A stretch of 64,000 nt of DNA from Scybalousia_A sp052170555 (lineage in GTDB: Bacteria; Bacteroidota; Bacteroidia; Bacteroidales; P3). The notes beneath the pieces are model-generated. The model did no database searches. It was not told the origin of the DNA and was given only the letters and a program-made list of their open reading frames with translations. Below are positions 7,859 to 16,603 of the stretch, piece after piece. Within the stretch, counting starts at the first letter, position 1, and the number at the start of each line of letters is the position of its first letter. The stretch lies in the NCBI GenBank assembly GCA_052170555.1, contig JBQNAI010000002.1:124001-188000 (forward strand), read 5' to 3'. The position numbers and the translations under genes were made by a program.

Positions 7859-9328
7859 ATGAAAAAGATATTAATTTTAACATTTTCTGTAGTGTTTTGG
7901 TTAGGTATAAGAGCACAAAGTGAAACTTTTCCATTGTATTTCAGTCAACATGGCATAAATGGGACAGCAGCATACATAGGAAAAGCCGGTGCTATCGGAG
8001 CTTTGGGTGGAGATATTATGTCTGCTCATTATAATCCTGCAGGTTTAGGTCTTTATCGTTCAAGCGAAATGACATTTTCCTTAGGAGTGGACGTTACTTC
8101 TTCCTCTTCAATCTTGAATAATTTGAAAGCAACAAATTCTCATCCCAATTTCAACTTTGGTAATATAGGAATCGTTTTTGATTTCAATAATGGTTCAAAG
8201 AATTCTATTCGTCATCTTCAACTATCGTTCGGTGTGAACCGTCTCATGAATTTTAATAATCATACACAAATGATTCGTAATAATGTACCTTCTTCTTTTA
8301 TCTTTGATAATGTAGAACAAAGATTGATTGACTCTTATGGCACTGATGTCAAAGGTCTTTTAAAAGACGATTGGTTTCTTTCGGGTGTTATAGACTATGA
8401 TACTACTACCAATACTATATCTTCTACTTACGATAGTGGAACTTTTAGACAAATCCGTACTTTAAAAGAAAGCGGTTATTTGAATGAATTTTCCATGTCT
8501 TTGAGTGCTAATATAGAAAACTGGCTTTACTTGGGAGCGACATTAGGAATACCTTTTGGAGATTATACTTGCAAAAATATTTTTTCGGAAGAAAAAACTG
8601 TCGGAGGAAATCCTATCGGAAAAAGTTACACTTATCATCAAGAACAGAAACTTTCCGTTTCTGGTCTTAATCTAAAAGTAGGTGCTATCGTACGACCTTT
8701 AGAATGGTTCAGGTTAGGTGTTGCCATCCATACACCTACTTTGTATACTATGAATGATGACTATTTCCAAAATATAAAAGAGAGGTGGTCTTCGGGAGGG
8801 TGGTTCAATACTCTTACGTATACAATGCAATCTCCTTGGAAATTTATTGGTAGTGCAGCAATTGTTCTTGGTAAATCAAAAAATAAAATACAAGGGACTT
8901 TAAGTTTCGATTATGAATATTCAGATTATAGCAATATGTCTATAACTCTCGAAGAAAAACCATGGTTAGAAAACAAATTAAATACATCTATCGATAATAA
9001 TTTTTCTGGGGCAAATACTTTCCGATTAGGTGGTGAAATTAGATATGGTGTCTTAAGAGGTAGAATCGGATATGCTCATATGGGCAACCCTTATAAGAGT
9101 GGAAATATCAATAGTGCAGAATGGAATTATATAACCTGCGGAATGGGATATAAGGGGAAAATATTCAGTCTAGATATAGGATACGTTTACAGTTCATGTC
9201 TTGGTTCTAAATATTACTCTTATGATGTTTACAATTTATCTGACAATAAATGGTATGCAGATAACTCTCCTGCAAGTATAGATACAAAAAAGCATTTAGT
9301 ACAAGTTACGTTTGGAATCAGATTCTAA
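7859..9328 (+). CDS. OmpP1/FadL-family outer-membrane protein
   Basis: A 489-residue predicted beta-barrel. The first about 20 residues form a signal peptide ending near IRAQ. The mature N-terminus has the alignment AYIGKAGAIGALGGDIMSAHYNPAGLG (given here in pieces: AGAIGALGGD, then YNPAGLG), the hallmark of the FadL/OmpP1 hatch region. The rest alternates aromatic strands and ends in LVQVTFGIRF, with a terminal Phe as needed for barrel assembly. Family members carry hydrophobic molecules such as long-chain fatty acids or aromatics across the outer membrane; the substrate here is unknown. A perfect hairpin repeat at 9387-9442 lies between it and the convergent ATP synthase operon. Confidence 0.85.
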   Translation: MKKILILTFSVVFWLGIRAQSETFPLYFSQHGINGTAAYIGKAGAIGALGGDIMSAHYNPAGLGLYRSSEMTFSLGVDVTSSSSILNNLKATNSHPNFNFGNIGIVFDFNNGSKNSIRHLQLSFGVNRLMNFNNHTQMIRNNVPSSFIFDNVEQRLIDSYGTDVKGLLKDDWFLSGVIDYDTTTNTISSTYDSGTFRQIRTLKESGYLNEFSMSLSANIENWLYLGATLGIPFGDYTCKNIFSEEKTVGGNPIGKSYTYHQEQKLSVSGLNLKVGAIVRPLEWFRLGVAIHTPTLYTMNDDYFQNIKERWSSGGWFNTLTYTMQSPWKFIGSAAIVLGKSKNKIQGTLSFDYEYSDYSNMSITLEEKPWLENKLNTSIDNNFSGANTFRLGGEIRYGVLRGRIGYAHMGNPYKSGNINSAEWNYITCGMGYKGKIFSLDIGYVYSSCLGSKYYSYDVYNLSDNKWYADNSPASIDTKKHLVQVTFGIRF

Positions 9329-9386
9329 TACAATGCTGTATATACTATAATGTATAATACAACAAATCTACAAAAAATGAGGGCAT

Positions 9387-9442
9387 AAGGAAAAATTCTT
9401 TCTTGACATAGATGGGCTGTCTTCAAGAAAGAATTTTTCCTT
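9387..9442. repeat. Modular palindromic repeat with perfect 20-bp arms
   Basis: AAGGAAAAATTCTTTCTTGA (9387-9406) is exactly complementary to 9423-9442, with a 16-nt loop. The arms contain the shared CAAGAAAGAATTT module. It lies between the convergent OmpP1 and atpG genes, so it can serve as a bidirectional terminator. Confidence 0.85.
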
Positions 9443-9525
9443 TTGGCAGTTCACAAAACTATAATCTCGGATAACCGTATTTAGACTTTGTTACCCGAGA
9501 TTAAATTTAATACCCATATTATGTT

Positions 9526-10425
9526 TTATACTGCATTAGCTCCGTTAGAGACTTCTATAATTTGATTTGTTATATCTGACTGACGCTGTTTGTTATATCT
9601 CAAGGTCAAATCTTTCAATAAAGAAGCGGCATTGTCTGTTGCCTTATTCATTGAAGACATCCTTGCTCCATGTTCCGAAGTAAAAGAATCTAAAAAACAT
9701 TTGTAAAATTGTATTTTTAGGCTTTGAGGAATAACAGTACTAATTATCGCTTCCCGACTTGGTGAAAAAATATAGTCTTTATTATATCCCCCTCCAAGAG
9801 TATTGTCTCCAATCTTATCAATCTCTTGATTAAATACATTATTTGAAAGAGGTAGAAAATTTTCTATTGTCGGAATTTGTGTAGCTGCGTTTTTGAACTG
9901 ATTGTAAATAATTTCAATTTTATCGTATTCTTGTTGTAAAAAACTATTCATGAATCCGTTAGCTTCTTTACTAATATTATCAAATGTAAGTAAATCCCAA
10001 ATTTCATCATTTGTCCCCAAATAGTTAATATTTTTGAATTTCTTAAACACACTGTCTCCTTTTTTGCCATAAGACATTAGTATAATTTTATGACCCTGCC
10101 CTATATATTGATTTATTCTCTTAGCAGTAAGTTTTATAACAGAAGAATTAAAAGTGGAACACAATCCCTTGTTGGAGGTTAGGACCACAAGCAGAATATT
10201 CTCACTTTTATTTTTAGTTTTTCTAGCAAAAGGCATATCGTCTGTAATAGCTCCTTCTAACCTTCCCATTATTCCACTCATTTTTTGAGAATAGGGGCGA
10301 AGTTTTGTAATTGCTGTTTGTGATTTACGTAGCTTAGCAGCTGAAACCATCTTCATCGCAGAAGTAATCTGCTGTGTGGATTTGACAGAACTTATTCTCG
10401 TACGTATTTCTTTCAGATTTGCCAT
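9526..10425 (-). CDS. atpG: F1Fo ATP synthase gamma subunit
   Basis: A 299-residue protein forming the rotor shaft of F1, linking the catalytic hexamer to the c-ring. The N-terminal helix carries KEIRTRISSVKSTQQITSAM and the KMVSAAKLRKSQ segment, and the C-terminal helix TDNAASLLKDLTLRYNKQRQ, both family signatures that pair into the coiled coil. The sequence is intact and of normal length. Its start lies 4 bp after the atpA stop. It is the last gene of the atpE-F-H-A-G run and ends against a hairpin repeat. Confidence 0.96.
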   Translation of the reverse strand: MANLKEIRTRISSVKSTQQITSAMKMVSAAKLRKSQTAITKLRPYSQKMSGIMGRLEGAITDDMPFARKTKNKSENILLVVLTSNKGLCSTFNSSVIKLTAKRINQYIGQGHKIILMSYGKKGDSVFKKFKNINYLGTNDEIWDLLTFDNISKEANGFMNSFLQQEYDKIEIIYNQFKNAATQIPTIENFLPLSNNVFNQEIDKIGDNTLGGGYNKDYIFSPSREAIISTVIPQSLKIQFYKCFLDSFTSEHGARMSSMNKATDNAASLLKDLTLRYNKQRQSDITNQIIEVSNGANAV

Positions 10426-10429
10426 AAAC

Positions 10430-12013
10430 TTATGCCATTATGTATTTTTGAGCAGCCTCTTTTTGAGCTTGATGGAGAATATTCAATATTTTATCATCCA
10501 TCTTCCCTTGCTTGATATCAGACAAAATATCCTCATATTTTGAACTTAATAAAGTCAAGTAATCTTTCTCAAAATCTAAAATGCTATGTACAGGAATATC
10601 ACTTAACCAGCCTTTTGTACCACAAGTAATGATTGCAACTTGTTGTTCAACTTTCATCGGTGTGTATTGAGGTTGTTTCAATATTTCCACATTTCTTTTA
10701 CCTTTTTCCAGTACCATCTTAGTTGTTGCATCTAAATCCGACCCAAACTTAGAGAATGCTTCCAATTCTCTATATTGTGCCTGATCTATCTTTAATGTCC
10801 CTGCTATTTTTTTCATAGACTTTATCTGAGCCTTGCCTCCTACACGCGATACTGAGATACCTACATTAATTGCAGGGCGAACTCCCGAATTGAAAAGATT
10901 GCTTTCCAAAAATATTTGACCATCCGTAATAGATATAACATTGGTAGGAATATATGCACTTACATCTCCTGCTTGTGTTTCTATTATTGGCAAAGCTGTC
11001 AAGGAACCTCCTCCCTTCACTCTGTCTTTTAGCACCTCCGGTAAATCATTCATCTGCCTTGCAACTTCATCATTGTTGATTATTTTACAAGCTCGTTCTA
11101 ATAATCTTGAATGCAAATAAAACACATCACCAGGATAAGCCTCTCTACCTGGTGGTCTACGTAAAAGTAAAGACACCTCACGATAGGCAACTGCTTGTTT
11201 GCTTAAATCATCATAGATAACTAAAGCATGTCTTCCCGTATCTCTAAAATATTCACCGATTGCAGCACCAGTAAAAGGAGCATAAAACTGCATAGCAGCA
11301 GGATCAGATGCAGTAGCTGTCAACACTATTGTGTATTTCATAGCATCATGTTCTTCTAGAGTCTTTACTAAATTAGCAACCGTTGAACCTTTTTGACCAC
11401 ATGCTACATAAATGCAATATACAGGATTCCCTTGCTCGTAAAACTCTTTTTGATTGATGATAGTATCTATCGCAATAGCTGTTTTCCCCGTTTGACGATC
11501 GCCAATAATCAATTCTCTTTGCCCTTTTCCTATGGGAATCATAGAATCTACTGCTTTGAGCCCTGTTTGTAAAGGCTCCTCTACCGGTTGTCTATAAATA
11601 ACACCAGGAGCTTTGCGTTCAATCGGCATATCAAACAACTCACCTGTAATATCTCCTTTCCCATCTACTGGCTGTCCTATGGTATTGACAACCCTACCCA
11701 AAAGTCCATCACCAACACGAACAGAAGCAATTCGTTTAGTACGTTTAACGGTATCTCCTTCATTTATATCTCCTGTCTCACCCAAAAGAACTATTCCGAC
11801 ATTGTCTTCTTCCAAATTTTGAACCACTCCCTGCGTCCCATTATGGAATTCTACTAATTCTCCTGCCTGAGCGTTCAAAAGACCATACACTCTGGCAATA
11901 CCGTCTCCGACAGAAAGGACCTTCCCCACTTCCTCCATTTGAGTCTCTACGGAGGAATTGGTAAGTTGCTCTCGTAATATTGCCGTAACTTCCGATGGTT
12001 TTAAAATTGCCAT
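10430..12013 (-). CDS. atpA: F1Fo ATP synthase alpha subunit
   Basis: A 527-residue F1 alpha subunit with regulatory nucleotide sites. Walker A GDRQTGKT is at residues 171-178, the beta-barrel N-domain shows VLSVGDGIARVYGL near residue 32, and the signature PAINVGISVSRVGG is present. The length is slightly above the usual 500-510, owing to small insertions. It follows atpH with 5 bp spacing. The catalytic partner atpD is not in the window and must lie elsewhere if the enzyme works. Confidence 0.98.
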   Translation of the reverse strand: MAILKPSEVTAILREQLTNSSVETQMEEVGKVLSVGDGIARVYGLLNAQAGELVEFHNGTQGVVQNLEEDNVGIVLLGETGDINEGDTVKRTKRIASVRVGDGLLGRVVNTIGQPVDGKGDITGELFDMPIERKAPGVIYRQPVEEPLQTGLKAVDSMIPIGKGQRELIIGDRQTGKTAIAIDTIINQKEFYEQGNPVYCIYVACGQKGSTVANLVKTLEEHDAMKYTIVLTATASDPAAMQFYAPFTGAAIGEYFRDTGRHALVIYDDLSKQAVAYREVSLLLRRPPGREAYPGDVFYLHSRLLERACKIINNDEVARQMNDLPEVLKDRVKGGGSLTALPIIETQAGDVSAYIPTNVISITDGQIFLESNLFNSGVRPAINVGISVSRVGGKAQIKSMKKIAGTLKIDQAQYRELEAFSKFGSDLDATTKMVLEKGKRNVEILKQPQYTPMKVEQQVAIITCGTKGWLSDIPVHSILDFEKDYLTLLSSKYEDILSDIKQGKMDDKILNILHQAQKEAAQKYIMA

Positions 12014-12018
12014 GACTT

Positions 12019-12555
12019 TTATTTTATTATTTTTCTTCTCAAATTATTTATTTTTCGCAAAAATGAAGCATCATATTGCTGCCCATTCATTTCAATGATG
12101 AATCCTCCTATTAAACTTGTATTTTTTTTGATTACAAGTTGTACTGTACAGTTACATTCTTCTTGAAGTTTATGCTTAATAAGCATCTTAGTATTTTCAC
12201 TCATATCTTGGGCAACGGTAATAGTAGCTACCTTTATGTTTAAGTAATCATTAACGATGTTAAGATACTCTTCACAAATACCTCGTAAAAAAATATCTCT
12301 ACGTTTTAAAGCAATCAAAGAAAGAAACTTGACTGTTAACTCATTACACCTCTCCTTAAACAAAGCAAGTAGGATCTCTCTCTTTTTGAACGGCTTAACA
12401 GTAGGATTTCTTAATACTATCTCAAATTCCCTATTCTCTTTACACGTATTGTAAATAAAAACAATATCATCAGATATTGTATCTATAATACTATTATCCT
12501 TTGCCAAATCAAAAAGACTTTGAGCATAACGTTTTTGTAGTCTCTTCTCATCCAT
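12019..12555 (-). CDS. atpH: F1Fo ATP synthase delta subunit
   Basis: A 178-residue delta (OSCP-like) subunit that joins the peripheral stalk to the top of F1. The N-terminal KRYAQSLFDLAKD and the C-terminal LIGGFIIEMNGQQYDASFLRKI fit the family, where a GG-hydrophobic-Asp-Ser pattern is conserved. One base separates it from atpF. Divergence is high, as usual for this subunit; the position in the operon makes the call firm. Confidence 0.93.
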   Translation of the reverse strand: MDEKRLQKRYAQSLFDLAKDNSIIDTISDDIVFIYNTCKENREFEIVLRNPTVKPFKKREILLALFKERCNELTVKFLSLIALKRRDIFLRGICEEYLNIVNDYLNIKVATITVAQDMSENTKMLIKHKLQEECNCTVQLVIKKNTSLIGGFIIEMNGQQYDASFLRKINNLRRKIIK

Positions 12556-12556
12556 A

Positions 12557-13051
12557 CTATTTGAAACTTATCTTTTCAATTTGCTTAGCGATAAATTCTT
12601 CACTTGTTTTTGTATCTTTAACTTCTTGTTGCAAAATTTTCTGTGCAATATCCAAAGACATTTGACCCATTTGATTTTGTAAATCTTTCAAGACTCTATC
12701 TTTTTCGTAGATAATATCTTCTTTGGCTTTTAAAATAATTTTGTTTGCTTCTTGTCTTGCTTCTTGTCTTGCTTCCTCTATCAATTGGTTACCCGATAGT
12801 CGTGCTTGTTTCAAAATATTATCTCTTTCTTCTCTTGCTTGAGCTAACAACTCCTCATTACCTGCTTTCAATTTTTCCATTTCCTTTTTTGCATTTTCAG
12901 CAGCAAGCAAAGAATTTCGGATACTCTCTTCTCTTTTTTTAAGACCTTTTATAACAACTGGCCACCCCCACATTCTCAGTATGAATAAGAATATAAGGAA
13001 AGTGATCGTTGTCCAAAATATTAATCCTAACTCTGGTGTTAATAAGCCCAT
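12557..13051 (-). CDS. atpF: F1Fo ATP synthase b subunit
   Basis: A 164-residue peripheral-stalk subunit. One membrane helix lies at residues 8-30 (LGLIFWTTITFLIFLFIL), followed by a long charged coiled coil rich in Glu/Lys/Gln, ending in a delta-binding region. It is preceded by a 126-bp gap after atpE that holds imperfect inverted copies of ATTGAATATT-like words (about 13080-13175), which may tune expression between the highly needed c subunit and the rest. Confidence 0.94.
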   Translation of the reverse strand: MGLLTPELGLIFWTTITFLIFLFILRMWGWPVVIKGLKKREESIRNSLLAAENAKKEMEKLKAGNEELLAQAREERDNILKQARLSGNQLIEEARQEARQEANKIILKAKEDIIYEKDRVLKDLQNQMGQMSLDIAQKILQQEVKDTKTSEEFIAKQIEKISFK

Positions 13052-13177
13052 TGATTTACATATTAATTATATGGCACTAGATATTGAATACTGAAAATAC
13101 TCATGATTGAACTCTCCCAGAGAACACTCCTATATTCTACAAGAGTATATGTAATATTCAATGTCTAATACTCAATG

Positions 13178-13438
13178 TTATTTCAAGATTACAAGCAAAC
13201 AGGCAACAACTGCAAATAAGGAGACTGCCTCTACCAAAGCTGCAACAATAATCATATTACTACGAATATCATTGACAGCATCAGGTTGACGAGCAATAGA
13301 ATCCATAGCATTTTTTCCTATATTCCCAATTCCCAAACCAGCTCCTATTGCTACAAGTCCTGCTCCTATACCAGCCAAACCATAGCCTATCGGCAAATAA
13401 TCTACAACTGCTTGTAATAAAACCATTAATGTTGTCAT
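13178..13438 (-). CDS. atpE: F1Fo ATP synthase c subunit
   Basis: An 86-residue, two-helix proteolipid of the Fo rotor ring. Helix 1 has the GAGLVAIGAGLGIG glycine pattern, the polar loop is ARQPDA, and helix 2 carries the ion-binding E70 in AALVEAVSLF. No Gln is visible in helix 1 at the position typical of Na+ types, so protons are the likely ion; that is inference. Nothing resembling atpB (subunit a), which normally precedes it in Bacteroidota, is found in the 258 bp upstream. Confidence 0.96.
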   Translation of the reverse strand: MTTLMVLLQAVVDYLPIGYGLAGIGAGLVAIGAGLGIGNIGKNAMDSIARQPDAVNDIRSNMIIVAALVEAVSLFAVVACLLVILK

Positions 13439-13587
13439 CGTTTTAAAAGTTTTTAATTGTTCTACTAAAAAAGTTTCTCAAACATCAGAATACTTCCGAC
13501 CATTTGGATTGGCAAATATATAAATATTTTCTTACATACAAACAAATATTTCATTTTTTATTCATCTTAGTACATTGAAAATATCAA

Positions 13588-13650
13588 TCTCACACATTAG
13601 TAAATTATTGTCTGACATCTGTAAATTGTTGTTTAACTTTAATTTTGTGA
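13588..13650. repeat. Degenerate modular repeat
   Basis: Contains ACATTAGTAAATTATTGTCTGACATC and then AACTTTAATTTTGTG, the same order of ACTAATGTC/GTCTGACA and CTTTAATTT words seen at 55751-55809 and elsewhere. It lies about 50 bp past the dprA stop. Confidence 0.5.
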
Positions 13651-13696
13651 AATACTACTCTATTCTCATATGATAAAAAAGAAAACAAAAAATATA

Positions 13697-14797
13697 CTAT
13701 ATCAGTTTATATATCTGACCTGGCAAAGCAATAATCACATCACTCAATTCTAAATTCATTAAAGCAGATGATAACTCAACGGCAGGTACTTTTATCTCTA
13801 TTAACAATGAATCCATATTCATTTCTCCTTTTTCTCTGAGTTTACAATATATACGTTTCTCCAATCCTGTCAAAGTACTACTTCTATCCTCTTTTTCGGC
13901 AAAAATAGAAAGCGTTTTAGCATGTTTGTTCCACGACATAATACTTTCTATATCTTCCACATTGGAAAGAATATGTGCTTTGTTCGATTTTACAAGAAAA
14001 TTGCATCCTTCGGAATTATTATCTGTCAACCTGCCAGGTACTGCCATAACTTCCCTACAATAATCGTTGGCGAGGTTTGCCGTCAATAGTGCTCCACCTT
14101 TCCTTGAAGCTTCTACAACAATTACAGCATCAGATAGTCCTGCTATTATTCTATTTCTTGCAGGAAAATTACCAGGAAAGGGTTTTGTTTTTGTGAAATA
14201 TTCAGTGACCAAACCCCCATTTGTTATCATGGATTGAGATAAAGAAAAATGATCCTTAGGATAGATTTGGTCAAGTCCTGTTCCCATAACAGCAAAAGTA
14301 GGTATACTCCTTTTTAAACAACTTATATGTGCGGTAGAATCTATACCATATGCAAGACCGGAAATAACGATAACGCCTAACTGTTGTAATTCCATAACAA
14401 TACGTTCTACCATCTGTTTCCCATAATCGCTACATATCCTTGAACCAACTATTGCAACAATACGAGGATATTCCAAATCACCATTCCCTTGCACAAAAAG
14501 ACAAATAGGTTTGTCGGGAATATCCTTTAATCTGCGAGGATAATCTTCATCTGTAAAAAAATAGGAACGAATATTGTAGTTTTGTATAAAATTCAATTCC
14601 CGTTCACAATCTTTGAACATACGTTTTGAAAGAATATCCTGAATAGTTTTTTCTCTAGTTTTGAATATAAGTCTCAAATCTCGTTCGTTTAACTCAAAAA
14701 CATCACGAGCAGATCCTACATGTTTTATTAATTCTTGTGCAATGCGTGGTCCTATACCATTAGTCTTTGCTAATGCAAGTTGGAATATATCAACCAT
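13697..14797 (-). CDS. dprA: DNA-processing protein DprA
   Basis: A 366-residue protein that loads RecA onto incoming single-stranded DNA in naturally transformable bacteria and is kept in many others. An N-terminal helix-hairpin-helix/SAM-like part (LALAKTNGIGPRIAQELI) precedes a Rossmann-like core with VGSRICSDYGKQ, SGLAYGIDSTAH, FPARNRIIAGLS and GGALLTANLA, all diagnostic. The C-terminus is a winged-helix module (LTGLEKRIYCKLREKGE onward). It follows maf with 52 bp between, in a ubiA-like-maf-dprA run. Confidence 0.96.
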   Translation of the reverse strand: MVDIFQLALAKTNGIGPRIAQELIKHVGSARDVFELNERDLRLIFKTREKTIQDILSKRMFKDCERELNFIQNYNIRSYFFTDEDYPRRLKDIPDKPICLFVQGNGDLEYPRIVAIVGSRICSDYGKQMVERIVMELQQLGVIVISGLAYGIDSTAHISCLKRSIPTFAVMGTGLDQIYPKDHFSLSQSMITNGGLVTEYFTKTKPFPGNFPARNRIIAGLSDAVIVVEASRKGGALLTANLANDYCREVMAVPGRLTDNNSEGCNFLVKSNKAHILSNVEDIESIMSWNKHAKTLSIFAEKEDRSSTLTGLEKRIYCKLREKGEMNMDSLLIEIKVPAVELSSALMNLELSDVIIALPGQIYKLI

Positions 14798-14849
14798 ATT
14801 CTCTATAATATTTACTTTCTTCCTATTTCTTGATAGGATTTTAAGAGTA

Positions 14850-15434
14850 TTAACGTTCCATATCCAAGTCTTTAAGATGTTGCCATATTTTGCAAGCTGG
14901 TAATCCCATCACATTATAATAATCTCCCTTGATTTCTCTCACTCCTACTAATCCTATCCATTCCTGAATACCATATGCTCCTGCCTTATCAAAAGGTCGC
15001 TTATTATGAATATAATACGATATTTCCTCCTCTGAAATTGAGGCAAACCGAACTTCTGTCATCTCAAAGAAGCAATCGGTAGAGGTATTACTTTTCAGAT
15101 AACAACCTGTAATAACTTTATGTCGTCTATCAGATAATTTTTTTAACATCTGCAAAGCATCTTTTTCATCTTGTGGTTTGCCAAATATACAATCATCAAA
15201 AACAACTACCGTATCTGCCGAAACAAGTATTTGATCCTCTACAATGCATCCTTGATATGCTTCGCCTTTTTTCCTTGCCAAATAGAGTGCAACTTCTTTC
15301 GCAGGCAACTCCTCAGGATATACCTCATCACATTCACAAGAAACCACTTTTATTGTGAATCCCATTTGCTCCAATATCTGTTTTCTCCTGGGAGAATGGC
15401 TATTTAAGAGAATAGTCTTATTGAATATTTCCAT
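14850..15434 (-). CDS. maf: Maf-like nucleoside triphosphate pyrophosphatase
   Basis: A protein of 194 residues when started at MEIFNKTILLNSHSPRRKQIL. A longer frame begins 33 bp earlier, but the family starts right at the LNSxSPRRxxIL motif. It hydrolyses modified or canonical NTPs such as dTTP/UTP to monophosphates and is linked to septum control. Further motifs are VSADTVVVFDD, GKPQDEKDALQMLKKLS and DKAGAYGIQ with the catalytic-site Asp/Lys residues. It overlaps the 3' end of the prenyltransferase gene by 17 bp, indicating translational coupling. The exact nucleotide specificity cannot be read from sequence. Confidence 0.93.
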   Translation of the reverse strand: MEIFNKTILLNSHSPRRKQILEQMGFTIKVVSCECDEVYPEELPAKEVALYLARKKGEAYQGCIVEDQILVSADTVVVFDDCIFGKPQDEKDALQMLKKLSDRRHKVITGCYLKSNTSTDCFFEMTEVRFASISEEEISYYIHNKRPFDKAGAYGIQEWIGLVGVREIKGDYYNVMGLPACKIWQHLKDLDMER

Positions 15435-16389
15435 TAATAAAAAAGTTTTTACAGAATGATATGACAAACAAAATCGAAATAAATATCATACTCAGGAAAA
15501 CATACAAATAATTGAAATCTGTCTGCTTTCTAGCCTTTTGAAGCATTATCATATAATAAACAATAGGTAGTATAACAATTGCAGCTGTAATAATTATATA
15601 AAAGCTCCCCAAAAGATTTTTATAACAATACAAAAATAGACAAATTAAAAGAATAAATATGGCACTTATTAGGTATAAAACTATCTTACTTTTGTTTTCT
15701 CCCAATTTAACTCCTATTGTTGAGTATTCTTTTTGCCTATCATCTTTAATATTAGTTACATCTCCTGTAATATCTCTCAATATGGCCAGCATAAATACCA
15801 ATATTGCAAAAAAAACAAACAACGAAAATACATCATTGTACCCAATTGCCATAGGATTAGGAAATCTATAAGTATAGGGTACTAATACTGACGCATCATG
15901 TGGCATCTGTGATAAAATAATCGCAGAATAAAATGTTGCCAAAGAGAGGTTTCCTATCAATAAAATACGTCTAGTTCTGCTCGCATAAGTATAACCTATT
16001 AATAAGGTAAGCACCATCAAACTAATATAATAATAATTATAATTTGTTTTCCAAAACGAGTAGCATGTTGCAATTATTCCAACGAACCAAAATACTGTCC
16101 AAGCTCCCCTAAAACGAATAATATCTGGATAATCCTTGATATTAAATATTCGTTCTTTATTTTGAGATATTACTTTTTGTTTTTCATCATAAAATTTAAT
16201 TGCAACATTATTACCTGCCAATAAAAAACATATTCCAAAGGCAAATATAAGAAAATTCTCCCATGAAATAGTTGCAGGAAGATTCCATTGAGCGTAAAAA
16301 GGTATAATTATATTAATGCGAATCATGATCATAGCAAAAAGGACTACGATTAACTCTTTCCAACCAAGTAAATTCAAAAATTCTTTCAT
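15418..16389 (-). CDS. UbiA-like prenyltransferase (putative) with degenerate first Asp motif
   Basis: A 323-residue polytopic membrane protein with about eight or nine helices. The second UbiA Asp-rich loop is recognisable as LRDITGDVTNIKDDRQKEYST, and the loop is followed by the usual small-residue helix. In the first loop, where the family has NDxxDxxxD, this protein reads IKFYDEKQK, keeping only one acidic residue of the set. In Bacteroides a UbiA-type enzyme annotated as geranylgeranylglycerol-phosphate transferase sits near maf, which supports homology. Loss of Mg-binding Asp residues casts doubt on full activity, unless this is a distinct subfamily. It is first of the ubiA-like-maf-dprA operon. 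Confidence 0.7.
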   Translation of the reverse strand: MKEFLNLLGWKELIVVLFAMIMIRINIIIPFYAQWNLPATISWENFLIFAFGICFLLAGNNVAIKFYDEKQKVISQNKERIFNIKDYPDIIRFRGAWTVFWFVGIIATCYSFWKTNYNYYYISLMVLTLLIGYTYASRTRRILLIGNLSLATFYSAIILSQMPHDASVLVPYTYRFPNPMAIGYNDVFSLFVFFAILVFMLAILRDITGDVTNIKDDRQKEYSTIGVKLGENKSKIVLYLISAIFILLICLFLYCYKNLLGSFYIIITAAIVILPIVYYMIMLQKARKQTDFNYLYVFLSMIFISILFVISFCKNFFINGNIQ

Positions 16390-16460
16390 TATTATTCCCG
16401 TTTATTATATTCTTTGGTTTTTAGCACATGTTATTAAAAAATCATAGACCTTACCTTTAC

Positions 16461-16521
16461 TAGTGTTAAAACACTATTTGTAAGATTGAATTTAAGAAAG
16501 GATTTTCTAATCATAGACTTT
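16461..16521. repeat. Degenerate modular repeat past the MORN gene
   Basis: A small hairpin (TAGTGTT/AACACTA at 16461-16476) is followed by TTTAAGAAAGGATTTTCTAATCATAGACTTTA, which resembles the AAAAGGATTTACCAATGTCACACTTTA arm at 26431-26457. It lies 3' of the MORN-repeat gene. Confidence 0.4.
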
Positions 16522-16603
16522 AGATTTAGTATTAAACTCCCCCCTCTTTTATATCCCACTTCTAATCTTGGAATAATTAAAAACTAAATATATAGAACAG
16601 CAA

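Noticed and set aside
13439..13696. Hidden or decayed atpB upstream of atpE
   Set aside because: The gap is only 258 bp, and no helix-rich fragment or subunit-a motif was found in it.
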